58,751 nt of DNA. Origin: an uncultured Alistipes sp. GTDB lineage: Bacteria > Bacteroidota > Bacteroidia > Bacteroidales > Rikenellaceae. The stretch is from contig CANPHE010000015.1 in NCBI GenBank assembly GCA_947573795.1, positions 1-58,751 of the forward strand, read 5' to 3'. A program made the position numbers and the translations under genes. A model generated the notes under the pieces. That model was not told the DNA's origin, did not search any database, and worked only from the letters and a program-made list of their open reading frames with translations. Shown here in pieces: positions 1 through 10,100 of this stretch (position 1 is the stretch's first letter; every line of letters starts with the position of its first letter).

Positions 1-321
1 GCCTCGGAGATCATCCGCGAAAAGATCCTGCGCAACTACGACAAGGAGATACCCTACTGCTGCCAGATCGAGATCGACAGCTACAAGGAGGAGCCCGAAA
101 TCGACCGTATCGCGGCGACGATCTACGTTTCGCGCGATTCGCAGAAGGGAATCGTGATCGGCCACAAGGGCGAGAAACTCAAACGCGTGGGCAAAGCCGC
201 CCGGGAAGATATGGAGGCGTTCCTCGGGAAGAAGGTTTTTCTGCAACTTTTCGTCAAGGTCAGCGACGACTGGCGCAACGACGAACGACAGTTGAAAAGG
301 TTCGGCTACGAACAGGAGTAG
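1..321 (+). CDS. era: GTPase Era, C-terminal part (5' truncated by window edge)
   Basis: The reading frame is open from base 1 and gives 106 residues before TAG. It contains a type-2 KH RNA-binding domain with the GxxG loop seen as VIGHKGEKLKRVG, followed by the Era-like ending KVFLQLFVKV...DDWRN. Era binds the 3' end of 16S rRNA through this domain and helps mature the 30S subunit. The GTPase domain lies outside the window. The KH loop and the terminal DDWR motif make the call firm; only the 5' end is missing. Confidence 0.93.
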   Translation, partial: ASEIIREKILRNYDKEIPYCCQIEIDSYKEEPEIDRIAATIYVSRDSQKGIVIGHKGEKLKRVGKAAREDMEAFLGKKVFLQLFVKVSDDWRNDERQLKRFGYEQE

Positions 322-392
322 TCCGAAAAGCATTGCCACGAATACTAAAACCGAGCGAAGAGACGTTCATAGAGACGAGGAAAGCAGGTAAA

Positions 393-2381
393 ATGAGAAA
401 ATACATCTTCGGAATCATCGCGACGGTCATGCTGCTGTGCGGCAGTCGGGCGCATGCGCAGTACAATCGGGAATACTTTTTCTGGGTCGGACAGCGCTGC
501 ATGATGAACAACGACTACCAGGAAGCCATCCGTACGCTCAATACCCTGCTCCGCTTCGACGAGAACGCCTACGAAGGTTATTTCCTGCGCGGCATCGCCA
601 AATACAATCTCGACGATCTGATCGGCGCCGAAGCCGATTTCTCGACTGCGATCCGCAAAAATCCGGTCTACACCCAGGCCTATACCTATCGTGCCGTGAC
701 GCGTTCGCGGCTGGGCAACTACGACGATGCGTTGCAGGATTTCCGCGAAGCCATCGAGTTGCGCCCCGACCTGCCGGGCCCCTATTACAGCCGCGGCGTC
801 ACGCGGCTGCTGAACCAGCAGTTCGAATTGGCGATCGAGGATTTCGACAAGTTCATCCGCCAGGAGAACAAAGTGGCCGACGCCTTCATCTGCCGGGGCT
901 TGAGCTACCTCCACCTGAAAGACACGACGCGCGCCTACGAGAATTTCGACACGGCGATCCGCACCAATCGCGAAAATCCCAACGGATACAACCGCCGGGG
1001 CAGTCTCCACATGCAGCAAAAGCATTTCAAGGAGGCCGAGGCGGATTTCGACAAAGCCATATCGTGCGACTCGACCTATCTGCTCTCCTACTTCAACCGG
1101 GCGCTGGTCTACTCCGACACGAACCGCCCGATGTTGGCATTGGCCGACTTCGACAAGGTGATCCGGCTCGACTCGACCAACTCGCTCACCTACTTCAACC
1201 GCGCCATGCTGCGCACGCAGATCGGCGACTACAACCGGGCGCTCGAAGATTATGACAAGGTGGCGCTCTATTCGCCCAACAACGTGCTGGTCTACTACAA
1301 CCGGGCAAGTGTCTACGCCCAGTTGGGCGAGATCGAAAAAGCCGTAGCGGACTATACTTCGGCCATCGACCTCTACCCCGATTTCGCGAACGCCTACATC
1401 TACCGCGGACAGCTGCGGCAGTTGTTGCGCGATCCGAAGGGGGCCCGGCAGGACCAGGAGATCGCCCGGAAAAAGATCGCCGAATACCGCTCGCGGCTGA
1501 GCGACAGCACCTATTCGATCTATGCCGATACCACGCAGCGTTTCGATAGGCTGTTGTCGTTCGACAGCAAATTCTCGGGCAGCACGTTCGACCGGATCGC
1601 GGGACACAACGGCGGACAGGAGGAGATGCGCCTGCTGCCGCTGTTCAAATTCACGCTCATGCAGCCCGATACGGCGATCGTCGTCGAACGTTATCGCCTG
1701 CAACGGGTCGAGGATTTCAAACGACGCCTGGACAACGAATACCTTGCACTCTCGTGGCGCGAGAGCAACATCGCGCCCGACTCGCTCGTGCTGTTGGACC
1801 GTCGCTATGCCGAGGAGCTGCGCACGGACGAGAAGTCGTGGACGCTGCTTTTCGAACGCGGCATCACGCAGTCGCTCATCAAGCAGTATACCAATTCGGT
1901 GAACACCTATTCGGCTGCTATCGAGCAGAATCCCTCGAATCCGTTCCTGTACCTGAATCGTTCGACCACACGCGCCGAGATGATCGACTTCATTTCGTCG
2001 ATCGACAACTCCTACCAGCGGATCACGATCGATTCGGACCCGGCGAACCGGCTGAACAACCATTCGAAACGCACGTACAGCTACGACGAGGCCGTGGCCG
2101 ACCTGAACAAGGCCGCCAAGCTCTACCCCGATTTCGCCTACGTCTATTACAACCGCGCCAACCTGCTGGCCCTTTCGGGCAGTCTGCCCGAGGCTTATGA
2201 CGACTATACGAAGGCCATCGCACTGAATCCCGCCTTCGCCGAGGCCTACTACAACCGCGGCATCGTGCAGATATTCATGAAAGACACGCGCAAAGGGTGT
2301 CTCGACATCTCGAAGGCCGGGGAGTTGGGCATCCCGGAGGCTTACGAAGTGCTCAAACGCTATGCGCACACCGAAAATTAA
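393..2381 (+). CDS. secreted tetratricopeptide-repeat protein
   Basis: About 662 residues. The frame stays open upstream to a TTG at 333, but I chose ATG 393 because it gives a clean signal peptide (MRKYIFGIIATVMLLCGSRAHA) after a purine-rich stretch. The mature protein is built of many 34-residue TPR units, recognisable by repeated A-DF-KAI and YYNRG/YFNRA patterns: a block in the first half, a less repetitive middle around residues 370-470, then further repeats to the C terminus. TPR arrays are protein-interaction scaffolds; the partner cannot be read from the sequence. It starts 72 bases after era and precedes the MFS gene by 22 bases, so co-transcription is possible. Confidence 0.85.
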   Translation: MRKYIFGIIATVMLLCGSRAHAQYNREYFFWVGQRCMMNNDYQEAIRTLNTLLRFDENAYEGYFLRGIAKYNLDDLIGAEADFSTAIRKNPVYTQAYTYRAVTRSRLGNYDDALQDFREAIELRPDLPGPYYSRGVTRLLNQQFELAIEDFDKFIRQENKVADAFICRGLSYLHLKDTTRAYENFDTAIRTNRENPNGYNRRGSLHMQQKHFKEAEADFDKAISCDSTYLLSYFNRALVYSDTNRPMLALADFDKVIRLDSTNSLTYFNRAMLRTQIGDYNRALEDYDKVALYSPNNVLVYYNRASVYAQLGEIEKAVADYTSAIDLYPDFANAYIYRGQLRQLLRDPKGARQDQEIARKKIAEYRSRLSDSTYSIYADTTQRFDRLLSFDSKFSGSTFDRIAGHNGGQEEMRLLPLFKFTLMQPDTAIVVERYRLQRVEDFKRRLDNEYLALSWRESNIAPDSLVLLDRRYAEELRTDEKSWTLLFERGITQSLIKQYTNSVNTYSAAIEQNPSNPFLYLNRSTTRAEMIDFISSIDNSYQRITIDSDPANRLNNHSKRTYSYDEAVADLNKAAKLYPDFAYVYYNRANLLALSGSLPEAYDDYTKAIALNPAFAEAYYNRGIVQIFMKDTRKGCLDISKAGELGIPEAYEVLKRYAHTEN

Positions 2382-2403
2382 TTTTTAACCCAATACTCGA
2401 ATT

Positions 2404-3774
2404 ATGACAGAAACTATCCAACGAAAGATCAACGATTCGGCCATCGCCCGGTGGACGGCGCTGGTGCTGATCGCATCGATGATGTTCTTCGCGTACATGT
2501 TCGTCGACGTCATGTCGCCGCTCAAGTCGCTGCTCGAAACCTCCCTCGGATGGGACAGCGGAACCTTCGGAACCTATGCCGCTTCGGAGTATTTTCTCAA
2601 CGTGTTTTTCTTCTTCCTCATCTTCGCGGGTATCATCCTCGACAAGATGGGCATCCGGTTCACGGGTCTGCTGTCGGCCGGACTGATGGTCATCGGTGCC
2701 TCGATCAAATTCATCGGCATCACGGAGTGGTTCCAGACGACGGCGTTCTGCGGCTGGCTCGACAGCTGGTGGACCTCGTTCCCGAGCAGTGCCAAGATGG
2801 CGTCGCTGGGCTTCATGATCTTCGGCTGCGGTGCCGAAATGGCCGGAACGACCGTCTCGAAAGCGATCGCCAAATGGTTCCAGGGCAAAGAGATGGCGTT
2901 GGCGATGGGTCTGGAGATGGCGATCGCCCGTCTGGGCGTCTTCGCCGTGATGTGGATCGCCCCGATGATCTCCAACCGCTTCGACCAGTCGGTGCTGGCT
3001 CCCGTAGCATTCTGCTCGGCACTGTTGGTGGTCGGCATGCTGTGCTACACGGTGTTCGTCTATATGGATAAGAAGCTCGACCGACAGTTGATCGCCGCCG
3101 GTGAAATGAAGGCCGAGAAATCGTCCGACGAGGAGTTCCAGATCCGCGATCTGGGCAAAATTTTCGCCAGCAAGATGTTCTGGATGGTAGCCCTGCTGTG
3201 CGTGCTCTACTACTCGGCAATCTTCCCCTTCCAGCGCTATGCGCCCAACTTCCTCGAAGTGACGCTGAATATCGATGCCGAGGCGGCTTCGCGTCTGTTC
3301 AGCTGCTTCCCGATTCTGGCCATGATCCTCACGCCGTTCCTCGGCGCACTGCTCGACTTCAAGGGCAAAGGCGCTACGATGCTGATGGTCGGAGCCATTA
3401 TCATGATCTGCTGCCACCTCAGTTTCGCCTTCCTGCTCCCGGCATTCCCGTCGAAAGCGCTGGCTCTGCTGTTGGTCGTGACGTTGGGCGTATCGTTCTC
3501 GCTGGTTCCGGCCGCCCTGTGGCCTTCGGTGCCGAAGATCATCGACGAAAAGATTCTCGGCTCGGCCTACTGTCTGATTTTCTGGATTCAGAACATCGGC
3601 CTGTGCCTCGTGCCGCTGTTGATCGGTAAGGTGCTCGACGCCACGGGAGGATATATCGTTCCGATGCTGATCTTCTCGTCGTTCGGCGTACTGGCCTTCA
3701 TCTTCAGCTTCTACCTGAAGATCGAAGACAAGAAGAAAGGTTACGGTCTCGAACTGCCCAATATCAAGAAGTAG
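2404..3774 (+). CDS. MFS transporter
   Basis: 456 residues with about 12 hydrophobic segments, beginning near residue 16 after a short polar N terminus. The segment ILDKMGIRFTG around residues 79-89 fits the major-facilitator loop 2-3 signature (G-x-x-x-D-(R/K)-x-G-x-R variants), and a central hydrophilic loop around residues 222-243 separates the two six-helix halves. The C terminus is lysine-rich and cytoplasmic. It is an inner-membrane secondary transporter; substrate unknown. The MFS assignment is secure, anything narrower is not. An imperfect hairpin follows the stop codon. Confidence 0.85.
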   Translation: MTETIQRKINDSAIARWTALVLIASMMFFAYMFVDVMSPLKSLLETSLGWDSGTFGTYAASEYFLNVFFFFLIFAGIILDKMGIRFTGLLSAGLMVIGASIKFIGITEWFQTTAFCGWLDSWWTSFPSSAKMASLGFMIFGCGAEMAGTTVSKAIAKWFQGKEMALAMGLEMAIARLGVFAVMWIAPMISNRFDQSVLAPVAFCSALLVVGMLCYTVFVYMDKKLDRQLIAAGEMKAEKSSDEEFQIRDLGKIFASKMFWMVALLCVLYYSAIFPFQRYAPNFLEVTLNIDAEAASRLFSCFPILAMILTPFLGALLDFKGKGATMLMVGAIIMICCHLSFAFLLPAFPSKALALLLVVTLGVSFSLVPAALWPSVPKIIDEKILGSAYCLIFWIQNIGLCLVPLLIGKVLDATGGYIVPMLIFSSFGVLAFIFSFYLKIEDKKKGYGLELPNIKK

Positions 3775-3799
3775 CCCGAGCTACCCGAATAAATGAAGA

Positions 3800-3838
3800 A
3801 GAGGGGCCGACATGCGCGATGCATGCCGGCCCTCTTTG
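3800..3838 (+). terminator. imperfect terminator hairpin after the MFS gene
   Basis: Arms 3800-3815 and 3821-3835 (AGAGGGGCCGACATGC against GCATGCCGGCCCTCT) pair with one bulge and a short loop, followed by TTGCG. The T tract is weak, so termination efficiency is uncertain. It lies between the MFS gene and the convergent MBL-like gene. Confidence 0.55.
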
Positions 3839-4005
3839 CGTGTGGACGCAAGCGTATCCGCCCCGCTTTCAGTTTTCGCCTGGAACGGCCCCGAGCCGGC
3901 CGGCTTCTTGCATCGTACGCCGCATTCAGTTCCCCTTCGGAGCCTTATTCGTTTGCTGAGATTCATTCCGCTTCCCGACAGGAAAGCGGAACATATCGGT
4001 ATCGA

Positions 4006-4842
4006 TTATTTATACAATGCATTTGCCAGTTCTCCGAGTCCTTCCGCTCCGGGCAGGTCCGGATAGGCTTTCTTCATCGCCTCCACAAAAGCATCGGCCG
4101 TCTTGTTTGCAGCGAGCAATTTCTTCATCGTTCTCAGATAATCGATTTTGAACTGTACGGCATCCGCTTTCGTCGCGCCGCCGTGACCGCCGATGAACAG
4201 CGTCGCTCCCGACTTCAATGAGTTTTCGCTCTCGGCAATCTCGGCGTCGATAGCGGCAGGCGAAGATACTTGCAGGTGGCTGATGTGCGCTTTCGCCGGC
4301 GTCCAGTGGGTGTAGTACACCTTCTTACCTATCAGGATGCTTGCTCCGGGAAAGTCCGTCGAAGCTCCGTGGCGGAACTCGAAAGGAACCCCTGCATAGG
4401 TCTTGGTCGCACCGAATGCCACTTCCGAAGCCTTGCCCGTAGGCATGGCGGTCATAGCATCGCCGAACAACTGTCCGAAATGCTGCATCATGCCACCGTA
4501 TACTTCGCCTTTCGCGAACTCCGGCATGCCTTCGGGCATCACTACGTCGTGGTGTGCCGTGCCGCCTACATGATAGTCGGTGATACGCTGCTCTACGGGC
4601 TTGTCCAGTCCGGCGAGATAGGCATCGAACTCGGCTACGTTGTCCTTGAAGAGCGGGTGCTCCATCGTAACGAGTGCGTCGCGTCCCTCGACGATATAGC
4701 TGGCGTCGGCCATGACATCGTTGGTGTAGTAAACGTGCAGTTTGAAGGTGTCGAACTCGTGCGTCTCGAAACGTCCCTTGTTCTGTGCCGAAGCACCCAG
4801 CGCCAGAAGGCTCAATGCGAAAACAGATAATGTCTTTTTCAT
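4006..4842 (-). CDS. secreted metallo-beta-lactamase-fold-like protein
   Basis: 278 residues with a Sec signal peptide (MKKTLSVFALSLLALGASAQ). The layout suggests a divergent MBL fold: an N-terminal beta region with VTMEHPLF, a DYHVGGTAHHD segment where the family normally has HxHxDH, a GKKVYYTHWTPAKAHISH segment, and GGHGG near residues 220-224 resembling the late metal-ligand loop. The complete HxHxDH motif is absent, so metal-dependent hydrolysis is unproven. It is transcribed divergently from the HxlR regulator at 5069 and shares a regulatory region holding two copies of ATTAGTTACTA, so it is the probable target of that regulator. Substrate unknown. Confidence 0.6.
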   Translation of the reverse strand: MKKTLSVFALSLLALGASAQNKGRFETHEFDTFKLHVYYTNDVMADASYIVEGRDALVTMEHPLFKDNVAEFDAYLAGLDKPVEQRITDYHVGGTAHHDVVMPEGMPEFAKGEVYGGMMQHFGQLFGDAMTAMPTGKASEVAFGATKTYAGVPFEFRHGASTDFPGASILIGKKVYYTHWTPAKAHISHLQVSSPAAIDAEIAESENSLKSGATLFIGGHGGATKADAVQFKIDYLRTMKKLLAANKTADAFVEAMKKAYPDLPGAEGLGELANALYK

Positions 4843-4853
4843 GGTTATTTTTT

Positions 4854-4950
4854 ATTAGTTACTAAAAGTGTCTTTATCTCTTTTACGCTGCAAATATACG
4901 ACGCCGGTTTTTATCTCGCAAGTAGACACCTGGACCTCAATTAGTTACTA
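4854..4950. promoter_or_regulatory. duplicated 11-bp motif, candidate HxlR operator
   Basis: ATTAGTTACTA occurs exactly at 4854-4864 and 4940-4950, both in the divergent intergenic region. Its core TAGTTACTA is a near-palindrome. The first copy lies 12 bases upstream of the MBL-like start codon. The second runs into a GTTAC-6-GTAAC inverted repeat. HxlR proteins act as dimers on such sites; binding is inferred. Confidence 0.45.
4891..4921 (-). promoter_or_regulatory. Bacteroidetes promoter of the MBL-like gene
   Basis: On the minus strand TATATTTG (4891-4898) matches the TAnnTTTG -7 element. A TTG about 20 bases upstream is a plausible -33 element. The start codon is about 50 bases downstream. 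Confidence 0.65.
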
Positions 4951-5068
4951 CGATGTAACCATTGTTGATTATCTGAATATTACAACACGAACTTTTTTGA
5001 AAAATTTTCATTCGCATCCTAAAAGGAGTTTGATTACCTTTGTAGAGTGAATTGAAATACATTGGATT

Positions 5069-5443
5069 ATGAATCGAACGACGATAGAAGATGCCCTATT
5101 CCCCGACTGTCCCATACGGAATATCCTGGCACGGATCAGCGACAAATGGTCGTTATTGGTCATTTATACGCTCGACAAGTCCGAAAAAGCACCCGTCCGC
5201 TTCAAGGAGTTGCAGCGCCGGATTCCGGACATATCGCAGAAGATGCTGACCGTAACGCTACGCACACTCGAAGAAGATGGCTATGTGACACGCACCATCT
5301 ATCCCGAAGTGCCGCCGCGTGTGGAATATTCGCTGACCGGGAGAACGAAATCGCTGCTGCCGCACATCAATTCCCTAATCGGGTGGGCTTTGGAAAATCG
5401 GGAACCGATCATGCGGGACCGAAAGAGAGCAGCCGGCAACTGA
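5069..5443 (+). CDS. HxlR-family winged-helix transcriptional regulator
   Basis: 124 residues. The family signature is clear: CPIRNILARISDKWSLLVIY at residues 11-30, then FKELQRRIPDISQKMLTVTLR, the recognition helix region, and the wing VPPRVEYSLT. The conserved N-terminal cysteine of the CPxR motif is present; in characterised HxlR members (YodB, HypR) this cysteine senses quinones or other electrophiles. A TACCTTTG -7 element at 5035-5042 precedes ATG 5069. Divergence from the MBL-like gene suggests it regulates that gene and itself. The inducer is unknown. Confidence 0.9.
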   Translation: MNRTTIEDALFPDCPIRNILARISDKWSLLVIYTLDKSEKAPVRFKELQRRIPDISQKMLTVTLRTLEEDGYVTRTIYPEVPPRVEYSLTGRTKSLLPHINSLIGWALENREPIMRDRKRAAGN

Positions 5444-5767
5444 CACGCAATGGCGAATAACGGGGCACCGCCGCTTACGACGGTCGGAAATGCACCCTCG
5501 GTATTTCGCTTATTGTCGGGAACCGGGGCCGGAATGGCACCGAGCTATCGCAGCATTGTAAAAATATCGGGCTCTCCCATGCTCCCGGAAGTCGTGCGGT
5601 CTTCCGACCGAGCTATAACCGTCGAATCCGCGCATGGATCGCGGGCCGAACGGCATAAATCGATATGAACGAGAGTCGCATTTGCGACTCTCGTTCATAT
5701 TCGATACCTCGCCGATCTCAGCCTGTTTGCGATCATCATGCGAGAAAAACGGTAAAATCCGGACGTA
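5444..5767. other. intergenic region with no convincing gene
   Basis: These 324 bases separate the HxlR gene from the 3' end of the efflux operon. A 72-codon frame at 5450-5668 starts six bases after the HxlR stop, but its composition is not protein-like and it runs into the palindrome below. I see nothing else except that palindrome. Confidence 0.6.
5663..5700. terminator. perfect 18-bp inverted repeat, probable bidirectional terminator
   Basis: Arms 5663-5680 and 5683-5700 are exact reverse complements separated by TT. The arms end in ATAT, giving short U stretches in either direction. It sits between the convergent HxlR gene and efflux operon, as expected for a shared terminator. Confidence 0.7.
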
Positions 5768-7129
5768 CTACTGCCCTCCTCCTAACGCATGATAGAGCGA
5801 GACGACGCCCTGCAATTCGGAAAGACGGTCGGAGATAGCCGATAACTGAGCCGATAGCAAGGTCTGTTGCGCGGTCAGCACTTCGAGATAGGTCGTCGAA
5901 CCGTATCGCATCAAGAGTTGCGTACTCTCGACCGCCCGTTCGAGCGAGCGGAGCTGTTCGCGGCGGTCCTCCGTTTTGGCACGTGCGGTCTGTACCTGCG
6001 CCAAGGCGTTGTTCACCTCCGCTCCGGCATTGAGCAGGGCTTGCTGGAACGCGAGTCGCGCCTCCTCCTGCTGCGCCTTTGCGATCTTTACGCGGGCGCG
6101 GTTCTGCCCCGCATGGAAGATCGGTTGCAGCAGCGAGCCTGCCGCCAAGAGCAGCAGTTTTCCCGGATTGGCGACGATGGCCCCCGCGTTGTTCGTCCAG
6201 CCGGCCGAGCCGCTCAGCGTCAGCGACGGATAGAGCGCGGCGCGTGCCTCGGCCGTCTCATAGTATGCCTGCACGAGCGCCTGTTCGTTTTGACGGATGT
6301 CGGGGCGGCGGGATAACAGTTGCAGCGGAATGCCGACGGCCAGTTCTGCCGGCACCGACTGCGTTGCGAGCGTTGTGCGCTCAATCGTATGCGGTGTATC
6401 GCCTAATAGCAGCGCAAGCGAATTCTCCGTCTGCCGAATCGAATATTGCAAGTCGTGCAGCGTCGTTTCGGCGGCATAGAGCGTCGCTTCGGTCTGGGCG
6501 ATGCCCGCTTCATTCGCATTGCCGGCCGCTTTCAACGCCCGCATGACGCGCACCTGTTCGCGGTAGCGTTCCACGGCCTGCTCCGTAACAGCGACTTGCG
6601 CATCGAGGCTCAGCAACCGATAGTAATAGTCGGCTACATTGGCTATCAATTGTGTTTGCACCGCATCGCGATAGGCACGGCTTTGCAGCAGAGCTGCACG
6701 CGAACGCCGTTTGGCATTGGTCAGGCGACTAAAAACATCGATCTCCCAACTCGCCGTAACGGGAACGCTGTACGTCCACGAGGCTTTCGAGCCGTCGAAG
6801 CTGCTCGCGCCGCCCGTCGGTGCGAGGTTGAACGACGGGAGATAGGCCAATCGCGCCGCTTTCAATGTAGCTTCAGCCTCCGTGATGCGCAGCCGTGCGA
6901 CCTGCAAATCGGTGTTGTGAACCAGTGCCGTATCGATCAACCGTTGCAGCTGCCGGTCGGCGAACAGTTCGCGCCACCCCATGTCGGCTATCGATGCGGT
7001 GTCGGCGGTCGCGTATCCCGCGCCATAAAGGTCGTCGGTTCGCACTTCGGGGCGGGTATATGGTTTGTAGATGCCGCAGGCGGTAAACAGGCATGCGGTC
7101 ATCGCTGTCGTGATTATCCTTTTCATCAT
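5768..7129 (-). CDS. outer-membrane efflux channel lipoprotein, RND type
   Basis: Outer-membrane factor of the OprM/NodT family, about 453 residues, third gene of the efflux operon. I chose ATG 7129, whose first bases overlap the pump's TGA (ATGATGA); ATG 7126 is the alternative. The frame continues upstream but only as out-of-frame pump sequence. The start gives a lipoprotein signal peptide (MMKRIITTAMTACLFTACG), the cysteine being the lipidation site. The usual duplicated TolC-type coiled-coil halves are visible (ADTASIADMGWRELFADRQL, later LSRRPDIRQNEQAL and TTYLEVLTAQQTLLSAQL). It forms the trimeric exit duct for the neighbouring adaptor and pump. Confidence 0.93.
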   Translation of the reverse strand: MMKRIITTAMTACLFTACGIYKPYTRPEVRTDDLYGAGYATADTASIADMGWRELFADRQLQRLIDTALVHNTDLQVARLRITEAEATLKAARLAYLPSFNLAPTGGASSFDGSKASWTYSVPVTASWEIDVFSRLTNAKRRSRAALLQSRAYRDAVQTQLIANVADYYYRLLSLDAQVAVTEQAVERYREQVRVMRALKAAGNANEAGIAQTEATLYAAETTLHDLQYSIRQTENSLALLLGDTPHTIERTTLATQSVPAELAVGIPLQLLSRRPDIRQNEQALVQAYYETAEARAALYPSLTLSGSAGWTNNAGAIVANPGKLLLLAAGSLLQPIFHAGQNRARVKIAKAQQEEARLAFQQALLNAGAEVNNALAQVQTARAKTEDRREQLRSLERAVESTQLLMRYGSTTYLEVLTAQQTLLSAQLSAISDRLSELQGVVSLYHALGGGQ

Positions 7130-10100
7130 TCCTCTTTTTTCCGGTTCTTCAAATCCTCCATTTCGGCCCGTATCGACCATTCGTCGGCCCGCTCGAACTG
7201 CACGGGGCGAACTTTCTCCTGCAACCATTGGAAGGTGACGAACAGCACGGGAACGATGAACAGCAAGGCCAACGTTCCGACCAGCATACCTCCGACGGCG
7301 CCCGAACCGAGCGTGCGGTTGCCGTTGGCGCCGACGCCCGTCGACACCATCAGCGGCAGCAGACCGAAAATCATCGTCAGAGCGGTCATCAGGATCGGGC
7401 GCAAACGCACTTTGGCGGCTCCGACAGCGGCCTGAATGAGCGACATACCCGCCTCGCGGCGTTTGACGGCGTATTCGGTGATGAGGATCGCCGTTTTGGC
7501 CAGCAGACCGATGAGCATGATGATACCCGTCTGCATGTAGATGTTGTTCTCCAGCCCCATCAACTGCGCGAAAAGGAACGAGCCGAACAGACCGAAGGGC
7601 AGCGAGAGCACGACGGCCAGCGGGATGAGGAAACTTTCGTACAGCGCACTCAAAATCAGGTAAACCAGCACGAAGCAGATGGCGAAAATCACGACCGTGT
7701 TGCTCGTCGAGGTGCTCTCCTCGCGCGTGATACCGCCGAACTCGTAGCTGTACCCTTTGGGCAGCGCCGCGGCGGCCGTCTCACCGATGGCACGGATGGC
7801 ATCGCCCGACGAATAACCGTCGGCGGCGGCACCGTTCACGGCGATCGAGCCGTAGAGGTTGAAACGGTTGAGCGACTGCGGGCCGTAGGTCTTGGTCAGC
7901 CGTGCGAACTGCCCGACGGGAGCCATCTCGCCGCCCGAAGTGCGGACGTAGATGTGGTTCAGCGACTCGGGCGTCACGCGATACGACGGGTCGGCCTGAA
8001 TCATCACCCGGTAGAGCTTCGAGAAGCGGTTGAAGTTCGAGACGTATTGTCCGCCGTAGTAACCCGATATGGTCGCCAGCACGTCCGACGGCGAAATGCC
8101 CGACCGTTCGCACCGCGCAGCGTCGATGTCGAGCGTATATTGCGGATAGCCCGACGAGAACGACGAGTAAGCCGCACCGATTTCGGGACGCTCCGAGAGC
8201 GCCGCGATGAATCCGCGCGTGGCCTCGTCCAGCTCGGCGACGGGTTTGCCCGCCTTGTCCTGCACGTGCAGTTCGAAGCCGTTGACCATGCCGTAGCCGG
8301 TAATCATGGGCGGTGCGGCGGCGAAGATCTGCGCGTCGGGAATCTTCGCCGAGAGGGCGTTGATGCGGTCGATGACCGACTGCACGTCGTCTCCTTTGCC
8401 GGAGCGTTCCGACCAGTCGCGGAGCGAGAGGATAATCATGCCCGCGCTCGCACCCGAACCGCTGAACGAATAACCGCTTACGGTGGCATAGTGCTCGACC
8501 TGCGGCATTTGCTGAATCTCCTTTTCGAGCTGCGACAGCACGCGGGTCGTGGCGTAGAGCGACGTGCCGGGCTTGGTCGTAACGCTGACCATGACCGAAC
8601 CCGTATCTTCATCGGGAACCAGGCCCGTCTGTGTATTCTTCATCAAGACAATGAGCAGCACGACGGCTGCGGCAAGCGTTCCCCATGCCACGAAGCGGTG
8701 GCGCACGAACCAGACGACGCCGCGCACGTAGCGCTGCACCATGACCGAGAAAGCGGCGTTGAACGCCTTGCGGAACCGGGCGGCGAAGTTCTCGCGCACG
8801 TTACCCTCCTCGTCCACATAGGGTTGCAGCATCAAAGCGCACAGCGCGGGCGAGAGCGTCAGAGCGTTGACGGCCGAAAGACCGACGGCAACGGCCATCG
8901 TGATACCGAACTGCGTATAGAATACGCCCGACGTGCCGCCCATCATCGACACGGGGATGAAGACGGCCATGAAGACGAGCGTCGAGGTGACGATCGCGCC
9001 CGTAATGCCCTGCATGGCATCGTTCGTCGCCATGTAGGCCGATTTGTAGCCCACGTCGAAACGCGCCTGCACGGCCTCGACCACCACGATGGCGTTGTCG
9101 ACCACCGTACCGATCGCCAGCACGAGAGCAAAGAGCGTCAAGAGGTTGATCGAGAATCCTAACAGCGACATGACGGCGAACGTACCGACCAGCGAGACGA
9201 CGATGGCGATGGTCGGAATCAACGTCGAACGAATGTCCTGCAAGAAGACATACACGACCAATACCACCAGCAGGATCGCTTCGACGAGCGTCCACAGCAC
9301 GTTTTCCATCGAGGCGTAGAGGAAACGGTTCACGCTCAGCAGGTCGGCGAATGCCAGTCCTTCGGGCAGTTCCTCGGTCAGCTCGGCGATGAGAGCGTCG
9401 ATATTTTCCACCACCTCCGTAGCGTTCGAACCCGCACTCTGGTACGCCTCGCCGATACAGCCGGCATGTCCGTCCGTAAGGGCCCGATAGGTGTACGCTT
9501 CGTCGCCCATCTCCACGCGGGCGATATCTTTCAGACGCAGGATGTCGCCATTCGGCAGCGAGCGGATAACGATCTGCTCGAACTGCTCGGGAGTCGAAAG
9601 GCGGCCGCTCCATTTGATGGTATATTCGTAGGCGTTCGCGTGGTTTTCGCCGAAAGCACCCGTCGCCGATTCGAGGTTCTGCTTTTCGAGGGCGACCGTC
9701 ACGTCGGAGGGTATCAACTTGTATTGCGCCATGACGTCGGGTTTGAGCCAGATACGCATCGAGTAGTTCGATGCCAGCACGTTGAACTCGCCCACGCCCG
9801 CGATTCGCTTCATGCGCGGCTCGACGTTGATCTTCATGTAGTTGTTGATGAACTGCATGCCGTAGGTGTCGTCGGGACTGTACAGCGCCACCACCTTCAG
9901 CAGCGACTTCTGCTGCTTGAGGGTCTGCACGCCGATTTTCGTCACCTCGGCGGGCAGTAGACCCTGTGCCTTCGACACGCGGTTCTGCACGTTCACGGCA
10001 GCCATGTCGGCGTCGACACCCTGGCGGAAATAGACGTTCACTGTCACTTCGCCCGTATTCGACGCCTCGGAGTGGATGTATGACATATTCTCGACCCCGT

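Noticed and set aside
345..2369. 674-codon open frame antisense to the TPR gene
   Set aside because: It mirrors the high-GC codon structure of the TPR protein; the translation has no domain and the sense protein has clear TPR repeats and a signal peptide.
5450..5668. 72-codon ORF right after the HxlR gene
   Set aside because: No protein-like pattern, and its end lies inside the perfect palindrome that looks like the terminator.
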